Below, piece by piece: positions 52,653 to 61,037 of a stretch of DNA of 64,000 bases. The position numbers and the translations under genes were made by a program. Under the pieces are notes generated by a model. That model saw only the letters and a program-made list of their open reading frames with translations, was not told the origin of the DNA and did no database searches. Source of the stretch: Streptomyces sp. MMG1121 (GTDB lineage Bacteria > Actinomycetota > Actinomycetes > Streptomycetales > Streptomycetaceae); assembly GCF_001280015.1 (NCBI RefSeq), contig NZ_LGDV01000251.1:124001-188000 (forward strand). The letters run 5' to 3'. How positions within the stretch are numbered: the stretch's first letter is position 1; each line of letters opens with the position of its first letter.

Positions 52653-53717
52653 TCATGCCGTTTCTCGGTCGGGGCCGCGCCAGCGGCCCAGCGCCATTTC
52701 CGCGGTGATGCCGGGCCCGAACCCGGCGAGCAGCCCGCGCGCCCGATGTTCGGCGCCGCCCTCGTCGAACATCCGGCGCAGCGCGTCCAGCACGACGCCG
52801 GAGGCGATGTTGCCGTACTCGGTGAGGGTGGCCCGGCTGAACCGGAACGCGTGCGGGTCGACCTGGAGGAACTTGCTGAGGTCGTCGAGGATGCGTGGCC
52901 CGCCGGCGTGGACGATGTAGAAGTCCAGGTCGGAGGCGTCCCAGCCGTGCAGGCCCGCGAGGTCCTGCAGGGCCGGGGCGAGCGGCTCCATCGTGGCCGG
53001 CACCCGCTTGTCGAGCAGGAAGTGGAAGCCGGTCGCGCGGACGTCGTACATGATCCACTCTTCGGTCTTCGGGATCAGGTACGAGCCGTTGCGCTCCAGC
53101 TCGATGCCGGTGCCGCCCTTGCCGCGGACCACGGCGGCGGCTATGCCGTCACCGAACAGGCCGTTGGACAGGAGCGAGCCGACGCCGAGGTCGGTGGGCT
53201 GGTAGCACAGCGAGCAGAACTCGCAGGCCACGATCAGCGCGTTGCCCTGGGGGTAGGCGGCGCAGAAGTCGTGGGCCCGGTTGATCGCCGCGCCGCCTGC
53301 CGCGCAGCCCAGCTGGGCTATGGGGAGCTGTCGGGTGGTGGGGTCGAAGTCCATCTCGTTGATCAGCCACGCCGTGAGCGAGGGCATCATGAAGCCCGTG
53401 CACGAGACGTAGATGATCACGTCGATGTCGGTGGTGAGGAGTTCCGCGTCGTCGAGCGCACGCTGGATCACCGCGGGGACCCGGGCCTTCGCCTCGGCCT
53501 CGTAGAGCTTGTTGCGGTCTTCGAAGCCGGGGTGTTTGAGGGTCTCCTCGATGGGCTGCACGATGTGCCGGGTCTTGACGCCCGTGTTCTCGATCAGCCG
53601 CAGCGCGAGCGGCAGTTGAGGATGGTCCGCGTGACGGGAGCGCGCCAGCTCCAGCGTCTCCTCCATCGTGATCACGTGTTCCGGAACCGACACCGCCGGT
53701 CTGCACAAAGTCGCCAT
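52653..53717 (-). CDS. rppA: 1,3,6,8-tetrahydroxynaphthalene synthase (type III PKS)
   Basis: A 354-residue chalcone-synthase-like enzyme joining five malonyl-CoA units to tetrahydroxynaphthalene. Cys138 lies in AQLGCAAGGAA, the His in YIVHAGGPRIL and the Asn in LTEYGNIASG, so the catalytic triad is complete. YVSCTGFMMPSLTAWL matches the RppA subgroup. First gene of the operon; its product is a precursor of a brown, UV-protective pigment. The divergent gene encodes a TenA-like protein. Confidence 0.97.
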   Translation of the reverse strand: MATLCRPAVSVPEHVITMEETLELARSRHADHPQLPLALRLIENTGVKTRHIVQPIEETLKHPGFEDRNKLYEAEAKARVPAVIQRALDDAELLTTDIDVIIYVSCTGFMMPSLTAWLINEMDFDPTTRQLPIAQLGCAAGGAAINRAHDFCAAYPQGNALIVACEFCSLCYQPTDLGVGSLLSNGLFGDGIAAAVVRGKGGTGIELERNGSYLIPKTEEWIMYDVRATGFHFLLDKRVPATMEPLAPALQDLAGLHGWDASDLDFYIVHAGGPRILDDLSKFLQVDPHAFRFSRATLTEYGNIASGVVLDALRRMFDEGGAEHRARGLLAGFGPGITAEMALGRWRGPDRETA

Positions 53718-53900
53718 GAACCGTGCCTGCTTTCAGCCTTCCGGAAGGCCTTCGCCCACCGGTCAGAAGGTGGTTCACCTCAGGAGGTGGTCCACCCACG
53801 ATCACCCGTCGGGGCGTCGATCTCTCGCCGGACTACTCCAGACCGGGGACACCGGGTAAGGATCCGAGGAGAAGTCGCACGTCGCGCGAGGGAGGAAGAC

Positions 53901-54548
53901 ATGACCGTCACGGCCGGGAAACTGCTCGAGACGACCACCGGGGCACTCGCCCCGGATCCCGCGGCCAACCCCTTCGTCCCGCTCGTGGAACGCGGTGAGG
54001 CGGCCCTGGAGGCCCTGGCGCGCCTGGCCCTGGAGCAGCGGTGGGTGATCCCGGCCGACCGCCGCGCCTTCCAGTACCTGGCCGAGCGCGCCGAACCGGC
54101 CGCAGCGGCCTGCTTCACCAGCCTGGCGACGGGCGAGGAACTGGCGGCGACCCACCTGGACGCGTTCGCACGGGCCTGCGGAGTGACCCCGGAACGCTCA
54201 CGCGCGTACGTCCCCCTGCCCGGCTGTCAGGCCTACCCGGCCTACGTCTCCTGGCTGGCCCTCAACGCCGCGCCCGCGGACGTGGTCCTCGCCCTGACGG
54301 CCAACTTCTCCGCCTGGGGCGGCTACTGCGACCGCCTGGCCAAGGGCCTGCGCACGCATTACGGCTTCGAGGACGAGGCGTGCGCCTTCTTCGACTTCTT
54401 CGCGGCGCCGGCTCCACGGCTGGACCAGCAGGCGACGGCGGCGGTACAGGCGGGGCTGGACGGCGGCGCCCTGGACACGGACCTGGCGCACACGTACGGG
54501 ACCCTGCTCCAGAGCTACGAGAGCATGTTCTGGGCAACGTTGGGGTGA
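53901..54548 (+). CDS. TenA/heme-oxygenase-like protein without the thiaminase Cys
   Basis: A 215-residue all-helical protein from ATG 53901 (GGAGGAAG upstream). The segment YVSWLALNAAPADVVLALTANFSAWGGYCDRLAKGL fits the TenA fold, but the place where thiaminase II has its catalytic Cys reads TANFSAW. It is therefore unlikely to hydrolyse thiamine. It has been called a transcriptional regulator in Streptomyces without a DNA-binding domain. Function unknown; the gene is divergent from rppA. Confidence 0.75.
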   Translation: MTVTAGKLLETTTGALAPDPAANPFVPLVERGEAALEALARLALEQRWVIPADRRAFQYLAERAEPAAAACFTSLATGEELAATHLDAFARACGVTPERSRAYVPLPGCQAYPAYVSWLALNAAPADVVLALTANFSAWGGYCDRLAKGLRTHYGFEDEACAFFDFFAAPAPRLDQQATAAVQAGLDGGALDTDLAHTYGTLLQSYESMFWATLG

Positions 54549-54554
54549 GAGTGC

Positions 54555-54788
54555 CTAGGGGGCCCCACTGCTGTGCGCGATGCAGGCCACATCGATACGA
54601 TCCGCGAGTTTGGCCAGCTCGATGGTCAAAGCCGCGACCGTGTCCTCGTCCAGCCCCTCGTCCCCGGCCTCGACCAACCGCAGCCACCGCCCGCCCACGG
54701 TCCGCAACAGCTTGCTCACGTCGGAGGCAGCCACGTGCAAGGTCCCTTGGTCGTCGACGATCAGAGGCAGGGTCACTTCGCGGTTCAC
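54555..54788 (-). CDS. small hypothetical protein (DUF6213-like)
   Basis: A 77-residue soluble protein from GTG 54788. It reads REVTLPLIVDDQGTLHVAAS, then SKLLRTVGGRWLRLVEAG and a helical, acidic end (TVAALTIELAKLADRIDVACIAHSS). I recognise it only as a conserved Streptomyces small protein, with the DUF name from memory. No clear ribosome-binding site precedes the start. It ends six bases from the stop of the TenA-like gene. Confidence 0.7.
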   Translation of the reverse strand: MNREVTLPLIVDDQGTLHVAASDVSKLLRTVGGRWLRLVEAGDEGLDEDTVAALTIELAKLADRIDVACIAHSSGAP

Positions 54789-54813
54789 AAAAGGGATGGT
54801 AGCCGCGCGGCCG

Positions 54814-56199
54814 TCACGCCCCCTGCCAAACCGTGGTGATGTTGCAGAACTCCCGGATTCCGTGCCCGGACAGCTCACGCCCGTACCCCGAGCGCTTCAC
54901 ACCGCCGAACGGGAACGCGGGATGGGAGGCGGTCATCCCGTTGACGTACACCGAGCCGGCCTCCAGGTCGCGGCTGAACCGCTCCACCTCGCCCTCGTCC
55001 CGCGTCCACACGTTGGAACTCAGCCCGAACGGCGAATCGTTGGCGATGAGCAGCGCCTCGTCCAGATCGCCCGCCCGGTACAGCGTGGCCACGGGTCCGA
55101 ACGCCTCCTCCCGGTGGATGCGCATCTCCCGGGTGAGGCCGGCGAGCACGGTCGGCGGGTAGTACCAGCCCGGCCCCTGCGGCCGCTGCCCGCCGCACAG
55201 CACCTCGGCCCCGCTGCGCCGCGCGTCGTCGACCAGTTCCTCCAGGTCCCTGCGCCCCTGCTCGGTGGCGAGCGGTCCGACCTCGGTGTCCTCCGCCAGC
55301 GGGTCGCCGGTCTTGAGCGCCTTCATCCCGGCGACGAACTTCCCGGCGAAGGCGTCGTACACGTCCCGGTGCACGATGAACCGCTTCGCGGCGATGCACG
55401 ACTGCCCGTTGTTCTGCACCCGCGCGGTGACGGCGACCTCGGCCGCCCGGTCCAGGTCGGCGGAGGGCAGGACGACGTACGGGTCGCTGCCGCCCAGTTC
55501 CAGCACCGTCTTCTTGATCATCTCCCCGGAGGTGGCGGCGACGGCCCGGCCCGCGGGCTCGCTGCCGGTCAGCGTCGCCGCCTTCACGCGCTCGTCGCGC
55601 AGGACGGCGTCCACCGTGCCCGCGCCGATCAGCAACGTCTGGAAACAGCCCTCCGTGAAGCCGGCCCGGTGGAACAGGTCCTCCAGGTACAGGGCCGTCT
55701 GGGGGACGTTGGAGGCGTGTTTGAGCAGGCCCACATTGCCCGCCATCAGTGCGGGCGCGGCGAAGCGGACCACCTGCCAGAGGGGGAAGTTCCAGGGCAT
55801 CACCGCGAGCACCGGGCCGAGCGGCCGGTAGCGCACCCGTACCCGGGACGCCCCCGAGTCCTTCACGTCCGATGCCGCGGGCTCCTCGTCCGCCAGCAGC
55901 GCCTCTGCGCGCTCGGCGTACCAGCGCATCGCCTTCGCGCACTTCGCGGCCTCCGCGCGGGCCTGCTTGACCGGTTTGCCCATCTCCAGGGTCATGACCC
56001 GGGCGATCTCCGGCTGGTCCTCGTCCAGGAGAGCGGCGGCCTTGTCCATCAGACGGGCGCGCTCGGCGAACGGGGTCGTCCGGTAGGTGCGGAACGTGGC
56101 CTCGGCGAGCTGGAGCCGGCGTTCCAGTTCCTCCTCGCCCATGGCCTCGTACGTCTTGAGCGTCTCACCGTTCGCCGGGTTCACCGTCGCGATGGGCAT
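54814..56199 (-). CDS. NAD(P)-dependent succinate-semialdehyde-type aldehyde dehydrogenase
   Basis: A 461-residue enzyme. PIATVNPANGETLKTY at the start, PWNFPLWQVVRFAAPALMAGN (cofactor), ELGGSDPYVVL with the catalytic Glu, and NNGQSCIAAKRF with the catalytic Cys are all present. The pattern QSCIAAKR is typical of GabD/Sad-type succinate-semialdehyde dehydrogenases. It oxidises an aldehyde to the acid in the cytosol. ATG 56199 is the start; the longer open frame is not protein-like. Confidence 0.94.
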   Translation of the reverse strand: MPIATVNPANGETLKTYEAMGEEELERRLQLAEATFRTYRTTPFAERARLMDKAAALLDEDQPEIARVMTLEMGKPVKQARAEAAKCAKAMRWYAERAEALLADEEPAASDVKDSGASRVRVRYRPLGPVLAVMPWNFPLWQVVRFAAPALMAGNVGLLKHASNVPQTALYLEDLFHRAGFTEGCFQTLLIGAGTVDAVLRDERVKAATLTGSEPAGRAVAATSGEMIKKTVLELGGSDPYVVLPSADLDRAAEVAVTARVQNNGQSCIAAKRFIVHRDVYDAFAGKFVAGMKALKTGDPLAEDTEVGPLATEQGRRDLEELVDDARRSGAEVLCGGQRPQGPGWYYPPTVLAGLTREMRIHREEAFGPVATLYRAGDLDEALLIANDSPFGLSSNVWTRDEGEVERFSRDLEAGSVYVNGMTASHPAFPFGGVKRSGYGRELSGHGIREFCNITTVWQGA

Positions 56200-56274
56200 G
56201 GCTGACCTCCCTGGGAGCGGGCTTGTCTCGACCTTCGCGCGCGGGCGCGGCGTCCGCAACGCGTAGCCCCCTGT

Positions 56275-56748
56275 TCAGCCCGCGTGCTCCGCCAGCCGGT
56301 CGAGGAACACGGTCTGCGCCGTGATGACCAGCTCGCGGGCCCGGTCGAGGCCCAGCCACGCCACCCGGTCCAGCTCGGGGAACTCCTGCTCCCGGCCGGA
56401 GCGCGGGGGCCACCGCATGGTGAAGGTGCCGGGGGTGAAACCCGACAGGTCAAGGTCCGCCTCCACCGCCCACGCCGTGACGATCTTGCCGTTCTTCTGT
56501 ACGACCTCGCCCAGCGGTACGGCCGCCCCGTCGGGCGGTGCCAGCCCCAGCTCCTCCTGGAACTCGCGCCGAGCCGCCTGCCAGGCCGGCTCGTCGGGTT
56601 CGTACTCGCCCTTGGGGACCGTCCACGCCCCCGCGTCCTTCTTCGCCCAGAGCGGGCCACCCATATGGCCGAGCAACACCTGGATTCCTTCATCGGTGTG
56701 CCGGAACAACAGCAGTCCCGCGCTGCGCTTCGTCGCACGCACCGTCAC
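56275..56748 (-). CDS. NUDIX hydrolase
   Basis: A 157-residue protein from GTG 56748 (GGAGG upstream). The Nudix box reads GEYEPDEPAWQAARREFQEELG, matching G-x5-E-x7-R-E-x2-E-E-x-G. It resembles bis(5'-nucleosyl)-tetraphosphatases and RNA-capping-related members (TVPKGEYE, WAKKDAGAW). It overlaps the DNA-ligase stop by 4 bp, so the pair is translated together. Confidence 0.92.
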   Translation of the reverse strand: MTVRATKRSAGLLLFRHTDEGIQVLLGHMGGPLWAKKDAGAWTVPKGEYEPDEPAWQAARREFQEELGLAPPDGAAVPLGEVVQKNGKIVTAWAVEADLDLSGFTPGTFTMRWPPRSGREQEFPELDRVAWLGLDRARELVITAQTVFLDRLAEHAG

Positions 56749-58283
56749 GGCGTGACCTCCGGGTGGGCCGCCAGCAGGGCCTCCACCGTATCGGCCTCCT
56801 CGGGGCGTTTGTCCTCGCGGTAGCGGACCACGCGGGCGAAGCGCAGGGTGACGCCGGCCGGGTAGCGGGAGGAGCGCTGGAGGCCGTCGTAGGCGATCTC
56901 CACGACGAGTTCGGGGCGGACCCGGACCAGCCGGCCGTCGTCCTCGACCGCCAGTTCCCGGAGCCGTTCGGTCTGCCAGGCGAGCAGCGCGTCGGTCATG
57001 CCCTTGAAGGTCTTGCCCAGCATGGCGAAGCCGCCGTCGGCGCTGCGGGCGCCCAGATGCAGGTTGGAGAGCCTGCCGGTGCGGCGGCCGTGGCCCCACT
57101 CGGCGGCCAGCACCACCAGGTCGAGGGTGTGCACGGGCTTGACCTTCAGCCAGGCGGCGCCGCGCCGGCCCGCGCTGTAGGGGGCGTCCAGCGCCTTCAC
57201 CACCACGCCCTCGTGGCCGCGGGCCAGGGTGTCGGCGAGGAAGCGTTGCGCCTTCGCGGTGTCGCCCGGCCCGGCGGCGACCGTCCGGCGCACCCGCATC
57301 GGCTCGGGCACCAGCCGGGCCAGCTCCGCGTGCCGCTCGGCGAAGGGCAGGTCGAGCAGGTCGCGGCCGTCGACCGACAGGGCGTCGAAGAAGACCGGGG
57401 AGACCGGGACCTGCCCGGCCGCCCTCGCCACGTCCGTGCGCGAGCCGACCCGGCCCGCGGTCTCCTGGAAGGAGCGGGGGCGGCCGTCGTCGCCGAAGGA
57501 GATCACCTCGCCGTCCAGGATGAAACGTGGTGCCGTCAACTCCCGTGCCGCGGCGGTCACTTCGGGCAGCCGGTCGGTGATGTCGTCCAGGGTGCGGGTG
57601 TGCACGCGGATCGTGTCGCCGTCCCGGTGGACCTGCACCCGGATGCCGTCCAGCTTCTCCTCCACCGCGCAGGCGCCGAGCTTTCGCACCGCCTCGGCGA
57701 CCGAGGAGGCGCTCTGCGCCAGCATCGGCAGCACCGGGCGGCCGACGGTGAGCCGGAACCGCTCCAGCGCCCTGGGCCCCTCGGTGAGCAGGGCGCGGGC
57801 GACGGTCTGCAGCGAACCGGCGAGCATCACCGCCCGCCTTACGTCCGCCGGGTCCGCGCCGGTCGCCCGGGCCAGGCCCTCCACCGCGACCGCGTCCAGC
57901 GCGCCCTGCCGGACCTCGCCGGTGAGCAGCCCGAGGAGGAAGCGCTGCTCCTCCTCGGTGGCCGCGCCCATCAGCTCGCCGACGATCCGGGCCCGCTCCG
58001 CCTGCGCGCCCGGCCCGGACACCCCGGCCAGCTCGGTGAGCCGGGCGTCGACCTCCCGGACGGTGAGGCCGGGCTCGGCGGCCGGCGGCACCCGGCGGCT
58101 CAGCACCTTCCAGCCGACGCCGAGCCGGCCCTGCGGCAGCCGTCCGGCCAGATACGGGATCACGACCGGCACGTCGTCCGCCGCCGCGTCCCGGAACAGT
58201 TCCGCGAGCAGCTCCGTCTTGCGGGACCGGGCCGCCGTCGCGGCCACTTCCCGGGACACGTGGGCCAGCCGGGCGAGCAGCAT
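56745..58283 (-). CDS. ATP-dependent DNA ligase (LigB-type)
   Basis: A 512-residue ligase with the adenylated Lys in VEEKLDGIRVQ (KxDG), further nucleotidyltransferase motifs FILDGEVISF, EGVVVKALDAPY and WLKVKPV, and an OB-fold end. It seals nicks using ATP, in addition to the NAD-dependent housekeeping ligase expected elsewhere. ATG 58283 (MLLARLAHVSREVAATAARS) is the natural start. Linkage to the NUDIX gene is conserved in the genus from memory. Confidence 0.95.
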   Translation of the reverse strand: MLLARLAHVSREVAATAARSRKTELLAELFRDAAADDVPVVIPYLAGRLPQGRLGVGWKVLSRRVPPAAEPGLTVREVDARLTELAGVSGPGAQAERARIVGELMGAATEEEQRFLLGLLTGEVRQGALDAVAVEGLARATGADPADVRRAVMLAGSLQTVARALLTEGPRALERFRLTVGRPVLPMLAQSASSVAEAVRKLGACAVEEKLDGIRVQVHRDGDTIRVHTRTLDDITDRLPEVTAAARELTAPRFILDGEVISFGDDGRPRSFQETAGRVGSRTDVARAAGQVPVSPVFFDALSVDGRDLLDLPFAERHAELARLVPEPMRVRRTVAAGPGDTAKAQRFLADTLARGHEGVVVKALDAPYSAGRRGAAWLKVKPVHTLDLVVLAAEWGHGRRTGRLSNLHLGARSADGGFAMLGKTFKGMTDALLAWQTERLRELAVEDDGRLVRVRPELVVEIAYDGLQRSSRYPAGVTLRFARVVRYREDKRPEEADTVEALLAAHPEVTP

Positions 58284-58353
58284 GCAGCCATGGTGCACCA
58301 GCGCTCCGCCCAGGGCGCGGTGTCCGGTCGCGCCCGCGCGGTGGTGGCGCGTG

Positions 58354-59328
58354 TCAGACACCGCCCCGCGCCCCTTGGGGGGCGCTGCCGTCGAGGTCCG
58401 CCATGAGCAGTTCCCCGTTGATCGCCGCCCCCGCCCGGTAGCCCCGGCTCGCCGCGTTGACCACCTGCTCGGCGAAGCCGCTCGCGTTGCCCGCCGCCCA
58501 GAGGCCGGGCACAGTCGTCAGGCCGCGTTCGTCGATCACCGGGTAGCTGCCGAACGGCGTCTCGCGCAGCTCGGCGCCCAGCTTCACCAGCAGGTCGTTG
58601 TGCGGAACGGCGCGCGGGGCGGCGTACAGCACCTCGAGGTCGTGGACCGTGCCTCCCCCGGAGGGGGTACCCCCAGCCAACCGGACCCCGGTCAGCCGGT
58701 CGTCGGTGACGACGAGTTCCGCGACCTCGCCGGGCACGACCGCGACCCCGGCGGCGGCCAGCCGGCGCAGGTCGTCGTCCGTCAGCTCCGACTCGCTCAC
58801 CTCGTGCAGGAAGAACCGCACGTCCTTCGACCACTGGGTGACCATCAGTGCCTGGTGCACGCTCAATGGCGAGGTCGCGAGCACCCCGGTCGGCAGGTCG
58901 CGGACCTCCCAGCCGTGGCAGTACGGGCAGTGCACCACGTCCCGGCCGAACCGCTCGGCCAGCCCCGGGACCCCGGGCAGCTCGTCCGTCAGGCCGGTGG
59001 CGATCACCAGCTGCCGGGCCCGTACCGTCCGGCCGCCGGCGAGCTTCGCCGCGAAGCCCTCGCCGTCCCGGTCCGCGTCCACCACCCGGTCCCGGACCAG
59101 CTCCACGCCGTACCGGGCGATCTCCTCGCGCCCGATGGCCAGGAACCCGGCCGGGGACATGCCGTCCCGGGACAGATAGCCGTGCATGTGCGCACTCGGC
59201 GTGTTGCGCGGCTCGCCCGCGTCGACGACCAGCGTGCGGCGCCGGGCCCGGCCGAGGACCAGCGCGGCGGACAGCCCTGCGGCTCCGCCTCCGACGACGA
59301 CCACTTCGTACCTGTTGTTCTCGGTCAT
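58354..59328 (-). CDS. thioredoxin-reductase-like FAD/NAD(P) oxidoreductase
   Basis: A 324-residue flavoprotein: FAD-binding VVVGGGAAGLSAALVLGRARR, the redox-active pair in VVHCPYCHGWE (CxxC), VLATSPLSVHQA for NAD(P), and TVPGLWAAGNASGFAEQVV. It resembles TrxB but is shorter at the C-terminus and lies with a regulator rather than a thioredoxin. It is probably a disulfide or small-molecule reductase. Divergent from the XRE-cupin gene, which likely represses it. Confidence 0.92.
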   Translation of the reverse strand: MTENNRYEVVVVGGGAAGLSAALVLGRARRRTLVVDAGEPRNTPSAHMHGYLSRDGMSPAGFLAIGREEIARYGVELVRDRVVDADRDGEGFAAKLAGGRTVRARQLVIATGLTDELPGVPGLAERFGRDVVHCPYCHGWEVRDLPTGVLATSPLSVHQALMVTQWSKDVRFFLHEVSESELTDDDLRRLAAAGVAVVPGEVAELVVTDDRLTGVRLAGGTPSGGGTVHDLEVLYAAPRAVPHNDLLVKLGAELRETPFGSYPVIDERGLTTVPGLWAAGNASGFAEQVVNAASRGYRAGAAINGELLMADLDGSAPQGARGGV

Positions 59329-59357
59329 GAGGCGACGGTCGCTCGGTGCCTGCGGGA

Positions 59358-59386
59358 TTGACAAACCCATTTGCCGAATCTGCAAT
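59358..59386 (+). promoter_or_regulatory. leaderless promoter of the XRE-cupin gene with a dyad
   Basis: TTGACA (59358-59363), 17 bp, TGCAAT (59381-59386). The predicted start of transcription coincides with ATG 59394, so the mRNA should be leaderless. An imperfect dyad CATTTGC...TGCAATG (59369-59387) overlaps the -10 and could bind the encoded regulator. Confidence 0.65.
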
Positions 59387-59393
59387 GGTGGCC

Positions 59394-59966
59394 ATGAGCA
59401 CGAACGACGTACTGACGGAAGTGGGCCCCCGGCTGCGGCGCCTCCGCAAGGAGCGGGAGGTGACCCTGGCCGCGCTGTCGGAGGCGACCGGGATCTCCGT
59501 GAGCACGCTGTCCCGGCTGGAGTCCGGACTGCGCAAGCCCAGCCTGGAGCTGCTGCTGCCGATCGCCCAGGCCCATCAGGTGCCGCTGGACGAACTGGTC
59601 GGTGCACCTCCGGTGGGGGACCCCCGGGTGCGGGCCAAGCCGATCGTGCGGGGCGGGCGCACCCACTGGCCGCTGACCCGCCAGCCCGGCGGCCCGCAGG
59701 CCTTCAAGGTCCTCGAACCGCAGCGCAGCCAGGAGCCCGACCCGCGCACGCACGAGGGCTACGAGTGGCTGTACGTGCTCTCGGGCCGGCTGCGGCTGGT
59801 TCTCGGCGACCACGACGTGGTGCTGTCGGCGGGGGAGGCCGCCGAGTTCGACACCCGCGTGCCGCACTGGTTCGGGTCGACGGGGGAGGGCCCGGTGGAG
59901 TTCCTGAGCCTGTTCGGACCGCAGGGTGAGCGGATGCACGTACGGGCGCGGCCCCGGCAGGCGTGA
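59394..59966 (+). CDS. XRE-family regulator with cupin sensor domain
   Basis: A 190-residue protein. The helix-turn-helix reads LRRLRKEREVTLAALSEATGISVSTLSRLESGLRKPS (residues about 13-50) and the cupin begins near residue 110 (YEWLYVLSGRLRLVLGDHDVVLSAGEAAEFDTRVPHWFGST). Start ATG 59394 is supported by the promoter; ATG 59385 would add three residues. It likely senses a small ligand and regulates the divergent reductase. Confidence 0.93.
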   Translation: MSTNDVLTEVGPRLRRLRKEREVTLAALSEATGISVSTLSRLESGLRKPSLELLLPIAQAHQVPLDELVGAPPVGDPRVRAKPIVRGGRTHWPLTRQPGGPQAFKVLEPQRSQEPDPRTHEGYEWLYVLSGRLRLVLGDHDVVLSAGEAAEFDTRVPHWFGSTGEGPVEFLSLFGPQGERMHVRARPRQA

Positions 59967-60010
59967 CGCACGCGACGGTCCGTGTCGCGGCAGACTGTTC
60001 CCTGATGGGC

Positions 60011-60027
60011 AAGCGACCGCTTAGTAT
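60011..60027 (+). promoter_or_regulatory. palindrome and -10 before the quinone-reductase operon
   Basis: AAGCGACCGCTT (60011-60022) is a perfect 12-bp palindrome joined to the -10 TAGTAT (60022-60027). The layout suggests a TetR- or MarR-type operator covering the promoter. The regulator is not in the neighbourhood, or is the XRE-cupin protein. Confidence 0.55.
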
Positions 60028-60071
60028 GCCGTCGGACCCGGTCAGACGAAGCAGTCCCGTGGAGGCCCCGC

Positions 60072-61037
60072 ATGCAGGCATGGCAAGTGCACGAGAACGG
60101 CGAGCCGAGCGAGGTGATGCGCCTGGCGGAGGTGGAGCGGCCCACGCCCGGCGACGGCCAGGTGCTGCTGCGCGTCCGCGCCGCCAACATCAACTTCCCG
60201 GACGCCCTGCTGTGCCGCGGCCAGTACCAGATGCGGCCGCCGCTGCCGTTCACGCCCGGCGTGGAGATCTGCGGCGAGACCGAGGACGGCCGCCGGGTGA
60301 TCGCCAACCCCGCGCTGCCGTACGGCGGCTTCGCCGAGTACGCCGTCGCCGACGCCCGCGCGCTGCTGCCCGCCCCGGACTCGCTGGACGACGCCGAGAC
60401 CGCCGCGCTCCACATCGGCTACCAGACCGGCTGGTTCGGCCTGCACCGACGGGCTCGCCTGGAAGCGGGAGAGACCCTGCTGGTGCACGCCGCCGCCGGA
60501 GGTGTCGGCAGCGCCGCCGTCCAGCTCGGCAAGGCGGCCGGGGCCACCGTGATCGGTGTCGTCGGCGGCGCGGACAAGGCCGCCGTGGCCCGCGAACTGG
60601 GCTGTGACGTGGTCGTCGACCGCCGCGGCGAGGACGTCGTGGCCGCCGTGAAGGAGGCGACCGGCGGCCGGGGCGCCGACGTGATCTACGACCCCGTGGG
60701 CGGCGAGGCCTACGCCCAGTCCGCCAAACTCGTCGCCTTCGAGGGCCGGATCGTCGTCGTGGGCTTCGCCGGCGGCACCATCCCGAGCCCGCCCCTCAAC
60801 CACGCGCTGGTGAAGAACTACTCGATCCTCGGCCTGCACTGGGGCCTGTACGCCACCAAGAACCCCAAGCTCATCCCGCACTGCCACGAGGAACTGACCG
60901 AACTGGCCGCCCGGGGCGCGATCAAGCCCCTGGTGAGCGAGCGGGTGCCGCTCGGCGAGGCAGCCGCGGCCGTGCAGAAGGTGGCGGACGGCCGGTCCAC
61001 CGGCCGGATCGCCGTGGTGATGGAGGAAGCAGCATGA
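60072..61037 (+). CDS. NADPH:quinone oxidoreductase-type zinc-free MDR protein
   Basis: A 321-residue medium-chain reductase/dehydrogenase. It begins MQAWQVHENGEPSEVMRL, has the NADPH-binding AAAGGVGSAAVQLGKAAGATVIG and lacks the zinc-ligand cysteines, as in QOR. It reduces quinones or enoyl compounds using NADPH. A GGAGG site precedes ATG 60072. The last 4 bases overlap the next acyl-CoA dehydrogenase gene, forming a three-gene operon. Confidence 0.94.
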   Translation: MQAWQVHENGEPSEVMRLAEVERPTPGDGQVLLRVRAANINFPDALLCRGQYQMRPPLPFTPGVEICGETEDGRRVIANPALPYGGFAEYAVADARALLPAPDSLDDAETAALHIGYQTGWFGLHRRARLEAGETLLVHAAAGGVGSAAVQLGKAAGATVIGVVGGADKAAVARELGCDVVVDRRGEDVVAAVKEATGGRGADVIYDPVGGEAYAQSAKLVAFEGRIVVVGFAGGTIPSPPLNHALVKNYSILGLHWGLYATKNPKLIPHCHEELTELAARGAIKPLVSERVPLGEAAAAVQKVADGRSTGRIAVVMEEAA

